A stretch of DNA of 64,000 bases, taken from Pseudomonas cannabina (GTDB lineage: Bacteria; Pseudomonadota; Gammaproteobacteria; Pseudomonadales; Pseudomonadaceae). The translations under genes were made by a program, and so were the position numbers. Below, piece by piece: positions 26,244 to 33,847 of this stretch (the stretch's first letter is position 1; every line of letters starts with the position of its first letter). Location of the stretch: positions 3,348,001 through 3,412,000 of the forward strand of contig NZ_FNKU01000001.1 of the NCBI RefSeq assembly GCF_900100365.1. The letters are read 5' to 3'. The notes beneath the pieces are model-generated. The model searched no databases and was not told where the DNA came from. It saw only the letters and a program-made list of their open reading frames with translations.

Positions 26244-27496
26244 ACCCGCCCTGATCTTCCCCCCCCTGCCTCCTCCGGGCCCCGCGCCCTGGCCTCTTGC
26301 GCCGACACCGGCACCACCAGATACTGCCGATACGCCCTGAACGCTTCTAAAGCAGAGGCATCCTGAGGGCGATAATCTTCGCCACTCGACTGTTGCCGAT
26401 TCGCGACACATGCCCTGCCGATCACACTCGCACAGGCACCGTTCGCGGCGGCTGAAACTTGATCGAACAGAGCGAACGCCGTGCCCGGTTGATCCGCATA
26501 GTTGAACAGCGGGTGAGCCACGTTATCGAAGTCATTTCCTTCAACCAGCAACTGTGAAGACGACGTTCGCGACATGATTGCGCCTTGATAAGTCATGCGC
26601 TGGAAGACGTTGTTGACCAGTTGCGCACGAACTTGCGCATGGTTCATTCCTCCGGAATGAGGCGTTCTGCCGGAGGTGTCGTGGACGTAGTTTCTCGACA
26701 GCGTCAGCGTGTCCTGGCTGCCGAGAAACAGCCAGACCCAGTAATGATGACCGTCGCAAGTAGACGAGTACGGTGTACGGCCGTCGAATTCATTATTGGA
26801 GATGGTCACGTGGGACGCCGCTCCCCAGCCCGTCACGATCATCTGTCTGCCGACTCGAGCGAAGGTGTTGTGATCGATCCATACGCCATCGGCCTTGTTC
26901 AGGGTGAGTGCATCGCCGCCCCATACGACACGTGGATTGATGTCCGAAAGCGTCAGGTTGCGAATGATCACATTGTGCGCGCCGCCACCGATGAACAGCC
27001 CTGCACCCTGAATGCCTGCCTTGTCGCCGACTCCGATCAGCGTCTTGTTCGAACCGACTTTCAGGGGCTTCAACCCGGCGTTGTCGTAGGTCACCATTAC
27101 CGGCGGCCTTGAGTGGCAGAAGTTATTGGCACCATTGAGTGCAAATTGCTCACCGCCCTGCGGGCAGGGTTTCACCACACAGCCAGGCTCGGTGCTTTCG
27201 GCAAGGCCATCGGCAATCACACTTCCACGGAAATCGAACAGGTGGTCCAGGACAATCACTCGCGGCGTTTCATCGGTGCAGACACCGTGCGAGTTACGAG
27301 ATGCACAGAGCGCTGATCGAAGATCATCCAGTGTCGCGGGATGCACGGCGGCGACAGAACCACCACCTGTTACCTCTTTGGCAAAGCCTTGCGGTTTGTC
27401 TGCTGCCTGCACGTAAGGCGCACCTGACAGGATCAACGCGAACGTAACGGCGCATCTCAAATAGCCGTGATGCGAAAGAGCGCGCAGTAACCTCAT
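26198..27496 (-). CDS. Pectate lyase, polysaccharide lyase family 1
   Basis: A 432-residue secreted enzyme. A signal peptide (MRLLRALSHHGYLRC...VQA) precedes a parallel beta-helix domain. Recognisable are VGSNKTLIGVGDKAGIQG, NVIIRNL, the Ca-binding/catalytic region GGDALTLNKADGVWIDHNTF and TISNNEFDGRT. Pectate lyases cleave polygalacturonate in plant cell walls by beta-elimination. Start at ATG 27496 with AAAGG upstream. The last about 15 codons are antisense to the end of the fic gene, and a C8 run at 26259-26266 lies just before them; a one-base change there would give a shorter end, so the annotated C-terminus may not be ancestral. Confidence 0.9.
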   Translation of the reverse strand: MRLLRALSHHGYLRCAVTFALILSGAPYVQAADKPQGFAKEVTGGGSVAAVHPATLDDLRSALCASRNSHGVCTDETPRVIVLDHLFDFRGSVIADGLAESTEPGCVVKPCPQGGEQFALNGANNFCHSRPPVMVTYDNAGLKPLKVGSNKTLIGVGDKAGIQGAGLFIGGGAHNVIIRNLTLSDINPRVVWGGDALTLNKADGVWIDHNTFARVGRQMIVTGWGAASHVTISNNEFDGRTPYSSTCDGHHYWVWLFLGSQDTLTLSRNYVHDTSGRTPHSGGMNHAQVRAQLVNNVFQRMTYQGAIMSRTSSSQLLVEGNDFDNVAHPLFNYADQPGTAFALFDQVSAAANGACASVIGRACVANRQQSSGEDYRPQDASALEAFRAYRQYLVVPVSAQEARARGPEEAGGGRSGRVYCHDFTVCGVSTSE

Positions 27497-27590
27497 CGGT
27501 TGACCTTTCAGGCAGGTTCGCGGGAATCGCGAGGACGGCCTGAATGCTAAACGCACAATGTCGTGACGGACTCGGGTTTTATGGCTTTTG

Positions 27591-28061
27591 TCAGCCTTCG
27601 TTCAGGCATCTTGTTTGCGAAAACGTCAGTTCCATCCTGACGCTGTCGATCCCGCAACCATGCCCGTCGGCTTCCACCGAAACCACGGCAAAGCCCAGAT
27701 TCGAGTAGAACCCCTGAACACGCTGGCTGGTGTTGATGTAAGCGCGGGTGACGCCCGGCAAAGCCCTCATGACGTCAAGCCGGGCCTCGGTCAGAAACCT
27801 GCCGAGACCGCTGCCGTGGCGGTCGCTGCTGACCATGCCCCAGGTCAGCTCGGCCACCGACGGGTCTGACAGCACCAGGTAGCCACCGCACGCAACTACT
27901 TCGCCATCACGCTCGACAACGAAGTAGTGACCCAGCGGCGCCATCAGGAAACTGGCGAATTGCTCGCGCTCTGCAGGATCAAAATAACGCGGAACGTTGG
28001 TGTTGAAGATATCCAGACAACGATCACGATCTGCAAGGGTGTAGGGCCGAAGCATGTCCAT
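27591..28061 (-). CDS. GNAT family N-acetyltransferase
   Basis: A 156-residue acetyltransferase. The acetyl-CoA-binding motif is seen as WGMVSSDRHGSGLGRFLTEARL (about residues 78-99), a variant of the Q/RxxGxG/A loop. The C-terminal FYSNLGFAVVSVEADGHG is also typical of GNAT proteins. Substrate unknown. Start is ATG 28061 or, two codons later, ATG 28055. Downstream of the dehydrogenase gene by 25 bases on the same strand, so possibly cotranscribed. Confidence 0.85.
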   Translation of the reverse strand: MDMLRPYTLADRDRCLDIFNTNVPRYFDPAEREQFASFLMAPLGHYFVVERDGEVVACGGYLVLSDPSVAELTWGMVSSDRHGSGLGRFLTEARLDVMRALPGVTRAYINTSQRVQGFYSNLGFAVVSVEADGHGCGIDSVRMELTFSQTRCLNEG

Positions 28062-28086
28062 TTACAAGCCTGTACGGTGTCGGTAA

Positions 28087-29235
28087 TCAAAGCGCCTGGC
28101 GAAATATATCCTGAATCTGTTCAAGATCCGCCGGGCGCGGGTTGGTCAGCCCGCAGGCGTCTTTCAGCGCGTTGGCAGCAAGCATCGGAAAGTCTTCTTC
28201 CCTGACGCCCAGCGCTGTCAAGCCTGCCGGAATGTCCACGTCGGCAGACAACGCACGAATAGCGTCGATGGCTGCCTGAGCGCCTGCTTCTGGAGACATG
28301 CCGCGAATATTGGCGCCCATCGCATGCGCGACGTCGGTCAGGCGCGCAGCACTGACGCTGGCGTTGAAGCGCTGAACATGCGGCAGCAAAACAGCATTGC
28401 ACACGCCATGCGGCAAATCATAGAAGCCACCCAGTTGGTGCGCCATGGCATGCACGTAGCCCAGCGATGCATTGTTGAAGGCCATGCCCGCGAGAAACTG
28501 GGCATAGGCCATGTTCTCGCGGGCCGTGATGTGGGTTCCGTTGTTGACGGCTTCACGCAGGTTGTTGGCAATCAGCGACATGGCCTGCAACGCACAGGCG
28601 TCGGTGATCGGGTTGGCGGCGGTCGAGACGTAGGCTTCGATGGCGTGGGTCAGCGCGTCCATGCCGGTGGCAGCCGTAAGCGATCTGGGCATTGCCACCA
28701 TCATGTTCGGGTCGTTTACCGACAACAGTGGTGTGACGTTGCGGTCGATGATGGCCATTTTTACGTGACGGGCTTCGTCGGTGATGATGCAGAAACGCGT
28801 CATCTCGCTGGCTGTGCCAGCGGTGGTGTTGATAGCGATCAGCGGCAATTGCGGTTTGGCCGAACGGTCGACACCTTCGTAATCGCTGATATGCCCGCCA
28901 TTGCTGGCGCACAGCGCAATCCCCTTGGCGCAGTCGTGGGGCGAGCCGCCGCCCAGAGAGATCACGAAATCGCATTGCCGCTCTTGCAACAGCGCCAGGC
29001 CATGCTCGACGTTGGCGATGGTCGGGTTGGGCCGGGCACCGTCATACACCACCGAGTCGATGCCCTGCTCCACCAGCAATCCGGCCACCTGACTCGCCAC
29101 GCCCGCCTTGGCCAGCCCGGCATCCGTGACGATCAGAGCCTTGTGAAAGCCGTATTTGCGGATGGCTTGCATCGCCTCATCAATACAGCCGGTGCCGATG
29201 ATGTTCACAGCGGGGATGAAAAAGGTGCTGATCAT
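28087..29235 (-). CDS. Iron-containing alcohol dehydrogenase (YiaY/AdhB type)
   Basis: A 382-residue group III alcohol dehydrogenase. NAD-binding [14 protein letters not shown] is near residues 96-109 and [15 protein letters not shown] near 138. The metal-binding His/Asp set lies in [17 protein letters not shown] (about 190-206) and [20 protein letters not shown] (about 263-282). Length is standard and all motifs are intact. E. coli YiaY and similar proteins oxidise short alcohols or L-threonine; the substrate here is not evident. Start at ATG 29235. Confidence 0.92.
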   Translation of the reverse strand: MISTFFIPAVNIIGTGCIDEAMQAIRKYGFHKALIVTDAGLAKAGVASQVAGLLVEQGIDSVVYDGARPNPTIANVEHGLALLQERQCDFVISLGGGSPHDCAKGIALCASNGGHISDYEGVDRSAKPQLPLIAINTTAGTASEMTRFCIITDEARHVKMAIIDRNVTPLLSVNDPNMMVAMPRSLTAATGMDALTHAIEAYVSTAANPITDACALQAMSLIANNLREAVNNGTHITARENMAYAQFLAGMAFNNASLGYVHAMAHQLGGFYDLPHGVCNAVLLPHVQRFNASVSAARLTDVAHAMGANIRGMSPEAGAQAAIDAIRALSADVDIPAGLTALGVREEDFPMLAANALKDACGLTNPRPADLEQIQDIFRQAL

Positions 29236-29371
29236 GACGGACCTCGTGGCAGGCGCGGGTGCCTGGGTAATAGCTCAAGCATCCGCCTCGCGCGCGATAC
29301 AACCATTGATCCAGAGCAATGAAGCCGTCATTCCGAGAACCGCTGGTCGCAGACTATCGGCCGCGACCGCT

Positions 29372-29401
29372 CTCTTCAGTTCAGGTACTCTTCAGTTCAG
29401 G
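29372..29401. repeat. Short tandem duplication
   Basis: CTCTTCAGTTCAGGTA is followed directly by CTCTTCAGTTCAGG, a 16-base period present nearly twice. It overlaps the stop codon region of the methyltransferase gene and duplicates its last codon/stop area outside the coding frame. Confidence 0.7.
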
Positions 29402-30612
29402 AGCCCATCGGCCTGAAGCAGGGTTTCCAGACAGTGCTCGGTGATGCCGTAAAACGTCTTGAGCTCTTGGATGCGCGCCAGCAGCAAGGCCGGGTTGACA
29501 GGCTCGGCGCGTTTGACGGCGAGGATCATTTTGTTCTTGTTGGTATGTTCCAGGGAGATGAATTCGAACACCTTGGTGTCGTAACCGCAGGCTTCCAGTA
29601 ACAGCGCACGCAGGCTGTCAGTCACCATTTCCGCCTGCTGGCCCATGTGCAGACCGTATTGCAGCATCGGCTTCAACAGCGTCGGGCTCTGGATCTGCAA
29701 GCGGATCTGTTTGTGACAGCACGGCGAGCACATGATGATCGAGGCTCCGGAACGAATGCCCATATGAATGGCGTAGTCGGTCGCGATGTCGCAGGCGTGC
29801 AGCGCAATCATCACATCCAGCGCGCTGGGCGCCACGGTGCGCACGTCACCATGCCGGAACGTCAGGCCGGGGTGATCGAGCGCCGCCGCAGCGGTATTGC
29901 ACAGCGTCACCATGTCTTCACGCAGCTCGACGCCGGTCACCTGCCCTTGGGCTTGCAAGGTGTTGCACAAGTAATCGTGGATGGCGAAGGTCAGATAACC
30001 CTTGCCCGAGCCGAAGTCTGCGACCTTGATCGGCTGATCGAGCTTCAGCGGCGATGAACTCAGCGCATGGGAAAACACTTCGATGAACTTGTTGATCTGC
30101 TTCCACTTGCGCGACATGGCGGGAATCAGCTCATGCTGCCGATTGGTCACGCCGAGATCGGTCAGGAATGGCCGGGACAGCTCCAAGTAACGCTTTTTCT
30201 CGCGATCGTGACCTGCCGCAGGCACTTCGCGCTCTTGCTGAGCCTTGCTTTTGAACAGCGTGGTCTTGCCTTTTTTGCTGAATTCCAGCTGGACTTCGTC
30301 GCTCAATGACAGCAGGTGTGCGTTCTTGAACGATTCAGGTATCAGGCTGGCAATAACGGCCACCGCCTCAGCAAGCGGAAAGTTCTTGGTGATATCGCGC
30401 GTCTTGTAGCGGTATACAAAGCTCAGGCAAGGTTGCTCCTTGACGGTCAACGACTTGATGATGACCCGCTGCAGCTCGGCTTCGCTGCCCACGTATTTGG
30501 CCAGGACCAGCTTGATGAGCGAGTTCTGCGACAGACTGGTGTCCAGCAGCTCAAGAAACTGCGCGCGGTGATCGGTTGCAGGAGTGAGTGACGTGGGGGT
30601 GATGACTGACAT
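29392..30612 (-). CDS. Class I SAM-dependent methyltransferase (Methyltransf_32-like)
   Basis: A 406-residue protein. An N-terminal about 180-residue extension precedes a Rossmann methyltransferase with motif I VADFGSGKGYLTFAIHDYL (about residues 196-214), acidic VTGVELRED, HGDVRTV and the Cys-rich IMCSPCCHKQ (about residues 287-296). The CCHKQ stretch and HACDIATD are typical of the Methyltransf_32 group, some of which modify RNA. Substrate unknown. Divergent from the toxin locus with about 300 bases between starts. Confidence 0.82.
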   Translation of the reverse strand: MSVITPTSLTPATDHRAQFLELLDTSLSQNSLIKLVLAKYVGSEAELQRVIIKSLTVKEQPCLSFVYRYKTRDITKNFPLAEAVAVIASLIPESFKNAHLLSLSDEVQLEFSKKGKTTLFKSKAQQEREVPAAGHDREKKRYLELSRPFLTDLGVTNRQHELIPAMSRKWKQINKFIEVFSHALSSSPLKLDQPIKVADFGSGKGYLTFAIHDYLCNTLQAQGQVTGVELREDMVTLCNTAAAALDHPGLTFRHGDVRTVAPSALDVMIALHACDIATDYAIHMGIRSGASIIMCSPCCHKQIRLQIQSPTLLKPMLQYGLHMGQQAEMVTDSLRALLLEACGYDTKVFEFISLEHTNKNKMILAVKRAEPVNPALLLARIQELKTFYGITEHCLETLLQADGLLN

Positions 30613-30833
30613 TGAACATGTGCCTCAAGCGTCCCGACCGGGACTCGAAAAATCAGACCTGCATTTTAGGCGCGTCAGCTCATCAAGGGCACCCCTATTT
30701 TCCAGCGACTACACACGTTGTTCGCACTGCCCTACACGCTAAGACGAAATGCACATAACCGGTAAAATAATCCCTGCCCAAAACCACGGGCCATTACTTG
30801 TACTGCACAAAAACATCTTTATAGTCGCCCTGA

Positions 30834-30851
30834 CTGATTACCCGTAATCAG
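30834..30851. promoter_or_regulatory. Palindrome upstream of xaxA
   Basis: CTGATTAC-CC-GTAATCAG is a perfect 8-2-8 palindrome 58 bases upstream of the xaxA start. Position and symmetry suit a dimeric regulator. The rest of the 30613-30909 intergenic region shows no other clear element; an AAGGA Shine-Dalgarno precedes the ATG at 30910. Confidence 0.5.
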
Positions 30852-30909
30852 ATCATACTTCTGGAGACCCGTGACTCCAACAAAATAACCCGCACAAGGA
30901 ACGTGCATT

Positions 30910-31160
30910 ATGTTAAGTCAAGCAGCACTATTGGAAAACGAAGACATCGCACGGGTTACTTTAAAACCCGTAGAGTACTTGAACCTCATACTGGATGATG
31001 AAAAAAACGGTGGCCGGAGCGCAGCCCTTATTCTGACCAAGGAAGACATCCTCAGTCTGAAGCGTTACGAACGTCACGCCCTGAATATTCCCACCTCGCT
31101 TTCTCGTGTCGAACAGCAATTGGGTTTTACGAGAAGTGGCATGCCCGGGCTTGAACCTAG
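30910..31160 (+). pseudogene. xaxA: xaxA, 5' fragment (alpha-xenorhabdolysin-like subunit A)
   Basis: The first 83 codons of a toxin subunit, starting at ATG 30910. The frame runs into the mobile DNA at 31157-31160 (CTAG) and ends at 31242 with 27 codons encoded by the MITE-like element, giving an aberrant 110-residue product. The rest of the gene resumes at 35028. Joining 31156-31157/31158 to 35028 across the CTA(A/G) target recreates the in-frame sequence GLEP-KDMLVTYQA. XaxA and relatives (Xenorhabdus, Photorhabdus PaxA) are alpha-helical pore-forming toxins acting with subunit B. The N-terminal part normally belongs to the helical tail domain. Confidence 0.8.
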
Positions 31161-31259
31161 GGAGGCGCTGATTTATTCGATTTTTCGTCCCTGCAACGCT
31201 CTGGAGGCCTTGATTTATCTGGGGGCAACAGCTGGGTTTTAGAATAAATCAGCGTCTCC
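31161..31259 (+). repeat. MITE-like element, copy 1
   Basis: A 99-base element with 18-base terminal inverted repeats (GGAGGCGCTGATTTATTC at the left; the reverse complement of the right end differs only in GGAGAC). It has no coding capacity. Flanks are CTAG (31157-31160) and CTAA (31260-31263), of the YTAR form seen for IS5-group insertions. Identical in sequence to copies 2 and 3, which lie in the opposite orientation. Confidence 0.9.
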
Positions 31260-31263
31260 CTAA

Positions 31264-32441
31264 GAGGGTGTAGACAAAATCATGTAGTGAGTCGGCGCGC
31301 GAGTATTCGAGCCTCGGCCAACCAAACCCATGCCTCGCTTACCGCAAAAAGGCGATCATGATGCATGATCAGTCGCCGAGCTCTCTCATTCCAGGCATGA
31401 GTTCGCTCCACTACCCATCGCTTGGGCATGACCACAAATCCAGTCTGAACAGGCTCCACGGAAAATAGATCGCCTTGTTCAGAGTGCCATTGCCCTGTTC
31501 TTCTGTTATTCGGGCCACGGATCACTTGAACATCGATAGCGTGCAGTTGATGGGTGCGCTGTGCCCATTTTCCTGCGTACGCACTATCAACAAAAAGCGT
31601 GCTCAGTGACGGATATTTTTCCTTCGAGTACGCCACCGCATCATCCGCCGCGTCACGATCCTGCACGCTTGCAGCACTGATACTGACAGCCAGCAGCAGG
31701 CCCAATGTATCGACAATCAGACTTCGTTTACGCCCCTTCACTTTTTTGCCTGCGTCGTAGCCGCTGTCACCGCCTTGAGGAGAACTGCGGGTCGACTGTG
31801 AATCCAGGATCGCTGCTGACGGGCTGTCAGCGCGTTCTTCCCGCTCACGCCATTGAGCTCGCAAGCGATCATGCATTTGCTCGAACTTGCCTTGAGCGCT
31901 CCACCGGCGGAACGTTTTGTAGACATTGTCCCAATGAGGAAAATCGCGGGGTAGCATTCGCCATGAGCACCCCGTGCGTACGACATAGCAACAGGCTTCC
32001 AGCAACGTGCGCCGAGAGTGAAGCGGTGGCACTCCTCGTCCGCCCTGGCTTTCAAACAGGTCGGCGACCAGTGCCCACTCGGTATCTGTCAAGCAACTCG
32101 GATATAGCTGCTCCGGCAGTTGGCGGCGGTGGGTTTCATTGTAGCCATAGGCTTTATTAGGTTCAGGTGACTGAAAACTTCCCTTGGCCCGCTGCTTTAC
32201 ACGCGTAATCCCTGCCATTTTCAACGCTTTTGCAAAGGTGTCGGGATGCGCAGTGATACCGGTTTCGGCGAAGAATACGAGCGCCAATTCGGCCTGGCTG
32301 GAATAGGGCTGTGCATGAGCGAGTTTCACCAGCACGGGATAGTGCTCGGCGGCAATCGAGCGAGGACGTCCGGTTTTAGGCATGGCTTGAGGGCTATTCA
32401 GACAAGGGAGTGAAAGTTTAATTTATTTTGTCTACACCCTC
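31264..32441 (-). mobile_element. IS5-family insertion sequence, copy A1
   Basis: A complete 1178-base element. Terminal inverted repeats GAGGGTGTAGACAAAAT are perfect for 17 bases at both ends (left at 31264; right end at 32441). Target duplication TAA lies at 31261-31263 and 32442-32444. It carries one transposase gene on the minus strand. It sits in the CTAA spacer between MITE copies 1 and 2. It differs from copy A2 by one silent base (A at 31934, G at 34518), so both spread recently. Confidence 0.95.
31280..32383 (-). CDS. IS5-family transposase (copy A1)
   Basis: A 367-residue DDE transposase. An N-terminal helix-turn-helix-like part (about 1-70) precedes the DUF4096-like segment (LTDTEWALVADLFE, about residues 98-111; SWRMLPRDFPHWDNVYKTF). 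DDE catalytic stretches follow: ILDSQSTRSS (first Asp), LFVDSAYAGKW (second Asp) and WVVERTHAWNERAR (Glu). It is a full single-frame protein, unlike many members of this group that need frameshifting. Identical in sequence to copy A2. Confidence 0.95.
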   Translation of the reverse strand: MPKTGRPRSIAAEHYPVLVKLAHAQPYSSQAELALVFFAETGITAHPDTFAKALKMAGITRVKQRAKGSFQSPEPNKAYGYNETHRRQLPEQLYPSCLTDTEWALVADLFESQGGRGVPPLHSRRTLLEACCYVVRTGCSWRMLPRDFPHWDNVYKTFRRWSAQGKFEQMHDRLRAQWREREERADSPSAAILDSQSTRSSPQGGDSGYDAGKKVKGRKRSLIVDTLGLLLAVSISAASVQDRDAADDAVAYSKEKYPSLSTLFVDSAYAGKWAQRTHQLHAIDVQVIRGPNNRRTGQWHSEQGDLFSVEPVQTGFVVMPKRWVVERTHAWNERARRLIMHHDRLFAVSEAWVWLAEARILARRLTT

Positions 32442-32444
32442 TAA

Positions 32445-32543
32445 GGAGACGCTGATTTATTCTAAAACCCAGCTGTTGCCCCCAGATAAATCAAGGCCTC
32501 CAGAGCGTTGCAGGGACGAAAAATCGAATAAATCAGCGCCTCC
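32445..32543 (-). repeat. MITE-like element, copy 2
   Basis: Reverse-complement orientation of copy 1, identical over all 99 bases. Flanks are CTAA on both sides (right at 32544-32547; left shared with the IS A1 duplication). Without IS A1, copies 1 and 2 would stand tail to tail around a single CTAA, forming a 202-base palindrome. Confidence 0.9.
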
Positions 32544-32693
32544 CTAAGGAAGGTCTGAAGTAGCCGGATGTTTTCCGGCTACCGAGTCCTCAGCACTTTT
32601 CAAAAAAAGATGCATGTCGAAATTTGCTCAATTATCTTCGCTTTTTAGCTCTTTCGGCCGCTGCAAAGCCTTTTGCGGTAACCATTTCCTGCA

Positions 32694-33677
32694 TTACACG
32701 CGCACCTCTCCTGCGCTCGCCAACAAATGTCGGCGGGCCATCCACAGGTTTGACAGGGCGAACAACGTCACCATCTGCGCGGTGTTCTTGGCCAAGCCCC
32801 GAAAGCGCACTTTTTCATAGCCAAACTGGCGTTTGATGACCCGAAACGGATGCTCGACCTTGGCGCGAACCTGGGCCTTGGCCTTCTCGATTTTGCGGAT
32901 CGCCTTGTACAAAATACTGCGTTTTCCGTGCTTTTTGTAAGTGCTGCGGCGGGCGGCAATCTGCCAAATGACCTTGCGCCCAGCGTGTTCTTCGCGCTTC
33001 TCGACCCCGGTGTAACCTGCGTCGGCGCAGACTACGTTTTCCTCGCCGTGCAGCAGTTTGGCAACCTGCGTGACGTCTGCCACATTGGCCGCTGTTACTA
33101 CCACGCTGTGCACCAGGCCTGACTCGTCGTCGGCGCCGATGTGAGCCTTGGCGCCGAAATAGTACTGGTTACCTTTCTTGGTTTGATGCATCTCAGGATC
33201 GCGTTTGCCATCCTTGTTCTTGGTCGAACTGGGCGCGTGAATCAGCGTGGCATCGACGATGGTGCCTTGACGCAACGACAAGCCACGGTCGCCCAGATAA
33301 CCATTAATTACGCCGAGAATCCCGGTCGCCAACTCGTGCTTTTCCAGCAGACGACGGAAGTTGAGAATGGTGGTTTCGTCTGGAATTCGCTCCAGGCTCA
33401 GGCCTGAAAACTGACGCAGGATGGTCGTCTCATACAGCGCTTCTTCCATCGCCGGATCGCTGTAGCCGAACCAGTTCTGCATCAGATGAACACGCAGCAT
33501 CGCCATCAGTGGGTAGGCGGGCCGGCCACCTTCTCCTTTTGGATAATAGGGCTCAATCAGGGCAATCAAACCTTTCCAGGGCACCACCTGATCCATCTCG
33601 ATCAGGAACAATTCCTTACGGGTCTGCTTGCGCTTGCCGGCATACTCGGCGTCGGCGAAGGTCATCTGTTTCATCAT
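32694..33677 (-). CDS. IS5-group transposase
   Basis: A 327-residue DDE transposase of the classic IS5/InsH group. It starts with the family-typical MTFADAEYAGKRKQTRKELFL and contains ALYETTILRQFSGL, GTIVDATLIHAPSSTKNKDG (first Asp), RDPEMHQTKKGNQYYFGAKAH, CADAGYTGVEKRE (second Asp) and VEHPFRVIKRQFGYEKVR (Glu-equivalent region). Complete. The MITE copy 3 lies 43 bases upstream of its start and may affect its promoter. Confidence 0.95.
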   Translation of the reverse strand: MMKQMTFADAEYAGKRKQTRKELFLIEMDQVVPWKGLIALIEPYYPKGEGGRPAYPLMAMLRVHLMQNWFGYSDPAMEEALYETTILRQFSGLSLERIPDETTILNFRRLLEKHELATGILGVINGYLGDRGLSLRQGTIVDATLIHAPSSTKNKDGKRDPEMHQTKKGNQYYFGAKAHIGADDESGLVHSVVVTAANVADVTQVAKLLHGEENVVCADAGYTGVEKREEHAGRKVIWQIAARRSTYKKHGKRSILYKAIRKIEKAKAQVRAKVEHPFRVIKRQFGYEKVRFRGLAKNTAQMVTLFALSNLWMARRHLLASAGEVRV

Positions 33678-33720
33678 CGAAAAGCTCGGCGACTGGTGTC
33701 CGGAGATTTTGCCAAATTAG

Positions 33721-33819
33721 GGAGACGCTGATTTATTCTAAAACCCAGCTGTTGCCCCCAGATAAATCAAGGCCTCCAGAGCGTTGCAGGGACGAAAAAT
33801 CGAATAAATCAGCGCCTCC
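33721..33819 (-). repeat. MITE-like element, copy 3
   Basis: The third identical 99-base copy, same orientation as copy 2. It is flanked by an exact TTAG duplication (33717-33720 and 33820-33823), which proves a transposition event. It lies inside the IS5-group element, between the transposase start and the element's end. Confidence 0.93.
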
Positions 33820-33847
33820 TTAGGAAGTCTTTTTCAGAGTTTCCCTA

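Larger units (their letters stand above)
32548..33844 (-). mobile_element. IS5-group element carrying a MITE insertion
   Basis: Ends GGAAGGTCTGAAGTAG (32548) and, reversed, GGAAACTCTGAAAAAG (33844) are imperfect inverted repeats. Total is 1297 bases; removing the 99-base MITE and its four-base TTAG duplication leaves 1194, essentially the size of the classic IS5 (1195). Target duplication is CTAA: intact at 32544-32547 on the left, and on the right recovered as CTA+A once IS A2 is removed. It carries one transposase gene on the minus strand. Confidence 0.88.

Noticed and set aside
30613..30909. Search for an HrpL (GGAACC-N15/16-CCACNNA) box before the toxin genes
   Set aside because: No matching pair of elements was seen on the plus strand; type III-linked control is not supported.
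31161..31242. Extra 27 residues at the end of the 30910 frame as part of a real protein
   Set aside because: They are encoded by the MITE-like element; the true continuation of xaxA is at 35028.
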